Positions 14,260 through 21,800 of a stretch of 22,588 bases of DNA are shown here, in pieces. This DNA is from Verrucomicrobiota bacterium (GTDB lineage Bacteria > Verrucomicrobiota > Verrucomicrobiia > Limisphaerales > SXQI01). The stretch is from contig WBXJ01000011.1 in assembly GCA_008933045.1 (NCBI GenBank), forward strand, positions 1 to 22,588, written 5' to 3'. The notes beneath the pieces were generated by a model. That model ran no database searches. It saw only the letters and a program-made list of their open reading frames with translations, and was not told the DNA's origin. Each line of letters starts with the position of its first letter. Position 1 is the first letter of the stretch. The position numbers were made by a program, and so were the translations under genes.

Positions 14260-16614
14260 ATGACACCAGATCGAGGACACTTGAGTCGGCGTAATTTCGT
14301 GAAGGCATCCACCCTCGTTTCGGGTGCGATGATTCTCAGTCCGGATGTGTTCGCGGCTAAACCTTCCCAGGAACACTCCTCGCTATCGGTAGCGGACCTC
14401 CCCAAGGGCACCGCTCCCCAACCGGTTGCGATACCACACTTTTCTGACCGGTTACAGGCGTTTGTGTGGCGTAATTGGACGTTGGTCCCGGTTGAAAAGC
14501 TAGCCTCCGTGGTTGGTGCAAAGCGAGAGGATATTGTGCAACTCGGTCGCGCGATGGGGTTGCCGAAGCCGTTGCCAATTACTCGCAATCAACAACGGCG
14601 ATCTTACATCACGGTGCTCAGGAGGAACTGGCATTTGTTGCCCTACGAACAATTATTAAGACTATTAGATTGGACACCCGAGGAGATGGCTTATGTTTTG
14701 CGCGAGGACGATTTTCTTTACGTCAAGCTCGGCAACCTCAAACCGCAATGTGAACCCTTAAGGTTTTCTCAACCCAGTCCATCGGCTCAAGCTCATGCTC
14801 AAAAAATTGGCCGGATTCTTGCGGAGGAGTTCCCTCAAGGACTTCCGACTCAGGCGGAACCCCTGTTCCAGTTCGTGAAGGTTCTTTCCTCAAATCCGAC
14901 ACACACGGATCCCACGGTGAAGGCACTGAATTCACCGACACGGTTTTGCTATTCTTACTTTGCACTCTACGGAGATCCGCTACTCGAGCCAGAATCGGAT
15001 CCCTACCCTGATGGTTATCTGGCGAGGCTCGCCCACGCGGGCGTGACTGGTGTCTGGTTGCAGGGCGTGTTGCAGAAGCTCGCGCCGTTTCCATGGGATC
15101 TGAAGTTGAGCCACAGACATGAGGAGCGGTTACGAAATCTTGGTCGTCTCGTAGCTCGAGCGCGCAAGCACGGAATCGGAATCTACCTCTACCTAAACGA
15201 GCCGCGCTCCATGCCCGTAAAATTCTTCGAGACTAGACCCGAGTTGAAGGGAGTTGTTGAAGGGGATCACGCGGCACTCTGCACCAGTACCAAGTACGTC
15301 CAAGAGTTCCTTCGCGACTCCATCGCGCATATTTGCCGTGCTGTGCCGGACTTAGCAGGCTTCTTCACGATCACAGGTTCTGAAAACCTCACGAGCTGTT
15401 GGTCGCACGGCGCGGGAGGATCGTGCCCTCGCTGTGTCCAACGGACGCCCGCTGAAGTGATTGCTCAAGTGAATCGCCTCATCGTTGAGGGGATTCAAAG
15501 ATCTCAGAGTTCTTGTCGCCTGATTGCTTGGGACTGGGGCTGGAGTTCTGCATGGTCCGCCGACGTAATCCGCCAACTCCCGAAGGAAGCTACACTCATG
15601 AGTGTGAGCGAGTGGAGCATCCCGATCACCCGAGGTGGAGTGAAAAGCGAAATCGGAGAGTATTCAATTTCGACAATCGGGCCAGGACTTCGCGCCACAC
15701 GCCATTGGCAAATCGCTCGCGATCTTGGCCTGAAAACATTAGCCAAAATCCAGGCTGGCAATACGTGGGAGCTTTCTGCCGTGCCTTACATCCCAGCCGT
15801 CGAGAACGTGGCTCGACATGCCGCTAATTTACGGGAAGCCAAAGTCGATGGCCTCATGCTCGGTTGGACTCTAGGCGGATATCCTTCACCCAATCTTGAG
15901 GTAGTGGCAGAGATTTCTGGATCCGCCCTGATCACTCCAGAGGAAGCGATGCACCGTGTTGCCGTTCGACGGTTTGGACAAGCAGTCGCGCCGATAGCTG
16001 TAGAGGCTTGGAAAAGCTACAGCACTGCCTTTAGCGAATTCCCTTTCCACGCGGGATTGGTTTATTCCGCCCCCTTGCAAGTCGGCCCAGCAAACCCACT
16101 CTGGGAAAAACCGACAAATTACCAAGCGTCGATGGTCGGTCTGCCCTACGACCATCTCGATGGTTGGCGAGCGGTTTATCCACCTGATGTATTCATCAGC
16201 CAGTTGGAAAAAGTCTCTACTGGTTTCGAGACCGCCCTCAGTGTCCTAAGATCGTCGAGCAGCCAACTGGTCTTAGACCCGACTGTGAAAAAATCATTGG
16301 CACAGGAAATAGATGTTGCCGATGCCGCTGCTATCCATTTTCAAAGTGTCGCGAACCAAGCACGGTTTGTGCGCGACAGGGATCTGATGGCAAAGACGAA
16401 AGATCGCCTCGAATCTGAGCGTCTTGTGGTTGAACTCGAACAGATCCTACGGCGAGAACTGGCACTGGCGAAGAGATTGCTGACCATCCAATCACGTGAC
16501 TCAAGGATCGGCTTTGAGGCAACCAATCATTATTTCTACGTCCCCATTGATCTCGTCGAGAAAGTGCTGATCTGTCGCGACTTGCTCGACCGTTGGTTGC
16601 CAAGCTTACGATAG
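14260..16614 (+). CDS. Tat-exported putative TIM-barrel hydrolase with N-terminal tandem helical repeats
   Basis: The 784-residue product has a clear twin-arginine signal (SRRNFVK at 9-15, hydrophobic 18-27, cleavage likely after VFA/A near 33). Two helical repeats follow with a period of 51 residues: RNWTLVPVEKL at 71-81 and RNWHLLPYEQL at 122-132, each followed by a helix-turn-like stretch. From about 228 the pattern alternates strands and helices like a sugar-hydrolase barrel: GVTGVWLQGV (261-270), GIGIYLYLNEPR (305-316), LAGFFTITGSEN (365-376), LIAWDWGWSSAW (421-432) and DGLMLGWTLGG (530-540). A C-x8-C-x2-C cluster (380, 389, 392) follows the GSEN motif. I cannot place it in a named glycoside hydrolase family; E315 and E375 are acidic candidates. 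The C-terminus (about 650-784) is helical. AAGGG abuts ATG 14260 with no spacing. Confidence 0.65.
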   Translation: MTPDRGHLSRRNFVKASTLVSGAMILSPDVFAAKPSQEHSSLSVADLPKGTAPQPVAIPHFSDRLQAFVWRNWTLVPVEKLASVVGAKREDIVQLGRAMGLPKPLPITRNQQRRSYITVLRRNWHLLPYEQLLRLLDWTPEEMAYVLREDDFLYVKLGNLKPQCEPLRFSQPSPSAQAHAQKIGRILAEEFPQGLPTQAEPLFQFVKVLSSNPTHTDPTVKALNSPTRFCYSYFALYGDPLLEPESDPYPDGYLARLAHAGVTGVWLQGVLQKLAPFPWDLKLSHRHEERLRNLGRLVARARKHGIGIYLYLNEPRSMPVKFFETRPELKGVVEGDHAALCTSTKYVQEFLRDSIAHICRAVPDLAGFFTITGSENLTSCWSHGAGGSCPRCVQRTPAEVIAQVNRLIVEGIQRSQSSCRLIAWDWGWSSAWSADVIRQLPKEATLMSVSEWSIPITRGGVKSEIGEYSISTIGPGLRATRHWQIARDLGLKTLAKIQAGNTWELSAVPYIPAVENVARHAANLREAKVDGLMLGWTLGGYPSPNLEVVAEISGSALITPEEAMHRVAVRRFGQAVAPIAVEAWKSYSTAFSEFPFHAGLVYSAPLQVGPANPLWEKPTNYQASMVGLPYDHLDGWRAVYPPDVFISQLEKVSTGFETALSVLRSSSSQLVLDPTVKKSLAQEIDVADAAAIHFQSVANQARFVRDRDLMAKTKDRLESERLVVELEQILRRELALAKRLLTIQSRDSRIGFEATNHYFYVPIDLVEKVLICRDLLDRWLPSLR

Positions 16615-16615
16615 C

Positions 16616-17764
16616 TCAGCGATTTCGTTTTTGGGTAATGAGGTCTTGGTAGACTTCCAGATGACGTTGAGCAACGGATCGTGGGGCAAAGCGATTTTCG
16701 GCATCAAGACGTGCGCGTTGGGCCAACCGAAGTGCTTCCTGAGGATTGCGGAGAAGTCCTTCGACGGAGTGGCGCATTGATTCGGCGGACTTGGGATCAC
16801 AAAGGAGTCCGTTAATGTTGTCCTGAATGAGGTCCGGAATGCCACCGATTTGAGATGCGACAACGGGTAATCGAGCTGCCATCGCTTCGAGGACAACCAT
16901 GGGGCAATTGTCCTCCAATGTCGGAAGGATGAGAAGATGAGCCGTCGCAAGTGCGGCCTCGACCTCGGCTTTGCTCGCGTTTCCGGCGTAGTGACACCAT
17001 GGCTTGGTTTTGACTAGTCTCTCAAATTCGAGTCCATAGGGATCGCCTACCGTGGTGCGGCCAAGGAATCGGAGTTGGAACGGGAGTGTTGCTGCGAGAG
17101 GTTCCAAAGCCTCTAGGAGTCCGATTTGATTCTTGTAGGAAGTGATGTTGGCGAGACAAAGGATTTCGGCGATCGGGGCTGGACGACGGAGGACGGCAAA
17201 GCTGCCTGAATCTACAGCATTCGGAACCACCCAAGTTCGTTGGGCGAGAGCCTCGACTGCCTTCTGAGTGTAGGTGGTGATACACAGAACTCCATCAGTG
17301 CGTGGGATAACAAATCGTTCGAGTCGAGCAGTGAGCCAGGCAAAGCTGAGTGGGCGTGCACCTTGAATCTGCGCGATACGCCGCATGTTGCCGTGGATTG
17401 TAATCAAGTTGGGAAAACCAGATCTAAAGGCAGAAATAGCGCAGTAACGTTCGGTGCCTTGGCCATGGACGATGTCGGGTTGTAATGTGCGGAGCTTCCG
17501 CTGAATTGCACGCGAGCAACCGTAGTAGAGCGATCGCATCCACCCGGTTTTAGGAACAACCAATTGGTGATAGTAAATGTTGGAAGCAAGTTGCCGAGGA
17601 GCCGTCATGGAACGTTTGCAACAAATGACGATATGGATCTCACACTCTGGGAGGTCGATAAATCCCTCCAGCAACGCAGAAGGTGCTGGGCCGAAAAACG
17701 GTGTTTGGATTTCGTATTGACCGAACTCGTCGCGGTTGTCAGGAACGAGGAAGGCGATCTTCAT
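16616..17764 (-). CDS. GT4-type glycosyltransferase, second gene of a pair
   Basis: The 382-residue product has the GT-B fold pattern of family GT4, which moves sugars from nucleotide donors to glycans or lipids at the cytosolic face of the membrane. Seen are an N-terminal Rossmann-like strand (KIAFLVPD), the link PNAVD (181-185), the donor-site region LANITSYKNQ with K211, and the C-terminal motif EDNCPMVVLEAMA, where D285 and E293 take the E-x7-E positions. GGIPDLI and NGLLCDP follow. The acceptor and sugar cannot be inferred. The ATG overlaps the TGA of the upstream glycosyltransferase gene by 4 bases, so the two are probably translationally coupled. The stop lies one base from the stop of the convergent 14260 gene. 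Confidence 0.9.
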   Translation of the reverse strand: MKIAFLVPDNRDEFGQYEIQTPFFGPAPSALLEGFIDLPECEIHIVICCKRSMTAPRQLASNIYYHQLVVPKTGWMRSLYYGCSRAIQRKLRTLQPDIVHGQGTERYCAISAFRSGFPNLITIHGNMRRIAQIQGARPLSFAWLTARLERFVIPRTDGVLCITTYTQKAVEALAQRTWVVPNAVDSGSFAVLRRPAPIAEILCLANITSYKNQIGLLEALEPLAATLPFQLRFLGRTTVGDPYGLEFERLVKTKPWCHYAGNASKAEVEAALATAHLLILPTLEDNCPMVVLEAMAARLPVVASQIGGIPDLIQDNINGLLCDPKSAESMRHSVEGLLRNPQEALRLAQRARLDAENRFAPRSVAQRHLEVYQDLITQKRNR

Positions 17765-18780
17765 GCGGCTCGATCCTGAGCTAGGACACTGCGATAAACT
17801 TGCACATATTGCTCAGCCACATCGCGCCACGATTGCACGGGGAAAATGTGATGAGGCAGTCTGTGTGAGTTGTTGTAGAAAGTCCGAAGCTGATTGGCGA
17901 CGATTTCGGGGCGCGTTGGGGCCACGAATGTGATGCCAGTTTTAGCAGCGGTATACCCTTGGCGTGCCCACGGAAGATCGGAGAGAAACAGGGGGAGCCC
18001 TGCAGCAGAAGCTTCGTGAAGCGCGATACATCCGGTTTCACCAAAACTTAGGAGACAAAAGCCTTTCGCCGTTCTGAGCAGGTGGTATTTCTCTTCGCGT
18101 GAGACAAAGCCCGGGTAGCGGACGTATTTGCCATCCACGAGCTTTTTGAATTCGGTGAAGTAAGGGTCATCCTGGCCGAACGGTTTGCCAAGAAAAACAA
18201 TGGGCACTTGCGCGGTGTGTGCAGCACGGGCAAGGGCGAGTGTGTTTTTTCGAGGCGCAATCGTGGCAACGGAGATCAGGTGATCACCCTGTGGTTCGGG
18301 GAGTGCTAATTGTTCGAGTGCCTCGGGCTCAACGGCGTGATTGATAACATGGCATCGTGTCGCAGGAGCATCAAAAAGGTATTGGGCCACCTCTTGTTCT
18401 CGGGGCAGGACAAAAACGAGAGCATCCGCCTCTTGATAAACTTCCCAATTCAATTTTGCAGTCAATCCACCGGCAAGTCGTTTAGCCAAGCGGATGGTAG
18501 TTTTCTGCGCGAAAAGCTGAAAGTTTGAACGTGATGCGGTGGCATCTAAAATGTCGCTCATCACGACTTTCATCCCTTTTTCATGCGCCAACCGAACCAC
18601 TGCCGTTTCAGGCCGCGTGATCGTGTGAAGCAAGTCACCGGATTGAGCCTGATCCCACCAACGCAAGGGTTCCGTCTCGACGCCGAAAGCGGGCAGATGC
18701 TTAAAGAGGTTGTCCATATGGGTTTGAACCCCCCCGTGCGCGAGCGAAAATGGTATATTGGTCCAGAGAAGAACCTTCAT
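17761..18780 (-). CDS. GT4-type glycosyltransferase, first gene of a pair
   Basis: The 339-residue product begins MKVLLWTNIPFSLAHGGVQTHMDNL, the N-terminal HGG (15-17) acceptor-side loop of GT4 enzymes. It has ISVATIAPRKN (169-179, with R177 and K178 at the donor phosphate position) and SFGETGCIALHEASAAGLP with a clean E-x7-E pair (E248, E256). It is shorter than many GT4 proteins and only distantly similar to its neighbour, so the pair is unlikely to be a recent duplication. Coupled to the next gene by ATGA, it probably works in the same glycan pathway, for example exopolysaccharide, lipopolysaccharide or protein glycosylation; no other glycan genes are visible. It starts 84 bases after the giant CxxCH gene, without a Shine-Dalgarno. 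Confidence 0.9.
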   Translation of the reverse strand: MKVLLWTNIPFSLAHGGVQTHMDNLFKHLPAFGVETEPLRWWDQAQSGDLLHTITRPETAVVRLAHEKGMKVVMSDILDATASRSNFQLFAQKTTIRLAKRLAGGLTAKLNWEVYQEADALVFVLPREQEVAQYLFDAPATRCHVINHAVEPEALEQLALPEPQGDHLISVATIAPRKNTLALARAAHTAQVPIVFLGKPFGQDDPYFTEFKKLVDGKYVRYPGFVSREEKYHLLRTAKGFCLLSFGETGCIALHEASAAGLPLFLSDLPWARQGYTAAKTGITFVAPTRPEIVANQLRTFYNNSHRLPHHIFPVQSWRDVAEQYVQVYRSVLAQDRAA

Positions 18781-18790
18781 GGTGTTGATA

Positions 18791-18828
18791 AGCTTTGCTG
18801 AAGCTGGGCGACGGTGTCAACTCGTCGC
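18791..18828 (-). repeat. Two adjacent small inverted repeats upstream of the glycosyltransferase pair
   Basis: In the 84-base gap between the giant gene and the first glycosyltransferase gene lie GCGACG (18808-18813) and CGTCGC (18823-18828) with a 9-base loop, and AGCTT (18791-18795) and AAGCT (18801-18805) with a 5-base loop. Read on the minus strand, the GC-rich stem comes first and the smaller one sits just before the start codon. They may act as terminator, attenuator or leader structure. There is no T-run after either stem. A perfect -35-like TTGACA lies in the loop of the first stem (18815-18820) but has no -10 box at normal spacing. Confidence 0.3.
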
Positions 18829-18864
18829 TGCAGGATTTCTGAGTTCGGGGTTGTCACGGAAGAT

Positions 18865-21800
18865 TTAAGGAGCGAAACGTGCCCCGATGAGGGCGAGTTC
18901 TGTGAGGCGGTTCACATCCTTCTCATGAGCAGTCCAAGCGATGCCGCGGAGGACGATCACACGGTAAAGCGGATCGTCGAAGGTCCAAGTATAATGACCA
19001 GGAATGGAACCAAACACGCGGGCCTTGTGGTTCTGGAAGGTCCAGAGTTGTGTGCAAACGGAACCTTCCTCGACGGCGGTCGCCAAGGCTGAAATGCGGG
19101 CGGGGTCACCATAAAAGGCCCAGTAGGTTTCGTCGGTCAGTGATAAACTCTTAAACCCCTGAGTTATCGGGTGCGTGGGTTGAGTAAAATTGAGTTCGAT
19201 TTTACCGTGCCGATACTTTGATCTACCAGTGGAAAGTCCGATTCGCGCTGCGAGTGCCTCCGCCTGCGCCGGATCCTTGCCACCTTCCATCGCCCAATGA
19301 AGATACACCAGCCCACCACCACGTGTTTGATATTCATCCAGCAGGGTTGCCGCTTGGGGATTCCAGCCTGAGTTTCGCGAATAAAATACGGTAACATCGG
19401 CACGAGCTAGTTGTTCACGTGTCGGAAAACCTTGAGCGGTTGATACTGTGACCTTGTCTGCGAGCGAAAGAAGCTTGGCCCAACGCTTCTGCCAAACTGG
19501 ATAATCATGCTCATCAACACCGTGATCTTGATTGTCGATACATAGTAGAATATGCAGGGGTTTTAGACTGCTAGGAACAGCGATGCTGGGTGCCACGAAA
19601 TCTTCGATCTCCTTCCGAGTCCGTGCAGGCGGGATCACGGGGTTGAGTCGAGTGATCGCTGCTGGCTCTAATGGATTTGTCAGGAGAAACGTAAGTAAAT
19701 CCTCCATCTGCGTTGCATTGAGCAGTTGACCCAGCCCCTCCGGCATCAAGGAGGCTAGTAACGGTTCGATGCTTGCAACCTCACGCCTCGCACGTTGGGT
19801 TTCTGCACCAGCAGGTAACTGGATCGTGACCTGCTCCTCAGTCAAGCGACGAATCACACCGTTAAGCTCGGTTCCGTCCTTGAACCGAATGCGGCTGCCG
19901 GTTTGGTCTGGATTGATCGTGGCGGAGGGTTTGGTGATGTCTTGAAGAACAGAGTCACGATCGCGGTGGAGAAGGTTTGATAAATCGGGGCCAAACGCGA
20001 TCCCTTCACCTCGGAGGGTGTGACATGTCGCGCATCCACCGTCTCCAAAAAATACCCGCCGTCCATGCAGCCAGTTTCCTTTCACGTCGGTGCGAGTCAG
20101 TGTCGCATTCGGATTTTGTTTATCAGTACCACTCGAAGCCCATGGCACCAAAAAGCGTGTTAACCCGATGGGGCGAGCTCGAGAATCAAGCGCAAATGTC
20201 AACCCGCTGCCCTTCAACGCAAGCTTTCCAGTCAACGCAAGTTCCATTGGCATGATCGAGTTTGTCGCATGTGGTGCGAACGCCACCTGTCGCGGGATCG
20301 CTACGGAAAAATCCTGATGAAGAATCATGGTTCGTTGGGCGAATGGGTCTGCGGCGAGATTCCAATCCAACGTGGCACGCGGTTGAACGACTGGGACGAA
20401 AATATTTGCAAGGTTCATCTGGCCTCGAAATGTCAACGTGCGCGAATCAGCAGCGTTGTCGCACTGCCGGAAAAAGTCCTCATGATCGGCTGATCCTGCA
20501 GTTATTTCCCTCGAAACAACAAACGACGCATGGGGCAAGACGATCCTCAACGATTGACCGCTGTTTTCTAAAGTTGCCTGAACCCCGTGGAGCGACACAG
20601 CAATATCCATTTCTTGGCGCTGTGGAATTCCTTGGTGAGTCTGCCATGAGGTCGGCAACGGCAGAGTAACGGCGTAAGTTGCCAACTCTGTTTGGCGTGG
20701 AATCCGGAGCACGATCGTTCGACGGTCGGCACTGAGAGAAAGTGCCTGCACCTCAACCCAGCGGCGAGGACTGCCCATCTGATCGCGGACGATTTGATAG
20801 CCGGGGCGAATGACCTCAAATCGATCGCCTGCACTCGCGTATCGGCCCGTTTCGATGCGTGTCTTCTCCCGAGTGCCAGCCCAATCGGCGTCCTGCAGCG
20901 GGCGATCGAAGGCAATTCGAAATTCATCCTGAGCCGCAGCCCACGCATGCACGGGTTGTGGTACGGTTCGTCCTGTGTAACGTAGACGAAAAATTCTACC
21001 CGCCCCCGCCGGGCCCGTTCCCCAATCCGGTGGCCCACTATGGCAAGCAATCAGCAAATCACCCTGCGGTGTGACGCAAGTATCCACGGCAAGAAGCCCT
21101 AAGCACGCGATGATTTGATTCTGTGCCACGTAGCCCTCAGGTGTCTTCACCAACTTCGTTCGATAGAGTTTCCCTCGTGATTCTCCACAAACGAGAGCAT
21201 CACCACGCCACTGTGCGGGACCGAAGGCGGGACCTCCATTCACGCCTTCGTTAAACACCATCCCCACTGTGCTCTGGTGTTGCGGGCCGTATTCGAAGGC
21301 TGCGGGCTCGTCGATCACTTGCGGCAAATGTTTCGGATGACGTGGCGGGAAACCGTAGTGGCGACCAGGAACAATATGGAGGAGTTCATCCAAGGCGTTA
21401 CCATTAGGTAACCAAGTCGCTCCTTCTTGTTCAGAGGCAAATAGATCCCCTTCACGATTAAACGCCAAAGCACAGGTGAAACGCACTCCGGTGCAGACTA
21501 TTTCACGCTTTTTGAAATCGGGTGACACCTTCTGAATGGTGCCTCGATCGCTCGCTAAATCGAATTCCGCGCGGCCTGTCGAGGCTTCGATCAGGTAACC
21601 ATTGGCATAATTTGCCGTGCCAAGCCCGAAGTAAACCGATCCATCTCGTGGATCTACGGCGATGCCGACCGCATCAACACCTTGGGGGATTTCTTTCCAC
21701 CCGGTGGCCACCAAAATCTCCTCGTCACCGATCCCGTCCCGATCCTTGTCGAGGATCAACGATACCTTGCCCTTACTCGCTACAAATACCCCTTCGCCAC

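Noticed and set aside
18815..18820. TTGACA as a strong promoter for the glycosyltransferase pair
   Set aside because: A perfect -35 hexamer on the minus strand, but no acceptable -10 at 16-18 bases.
20568..21050. Open frame of 160 codons in another minus frame of the giant gene
   Set aside because: Overlaps the supported frame on the same strand and shows no domain.
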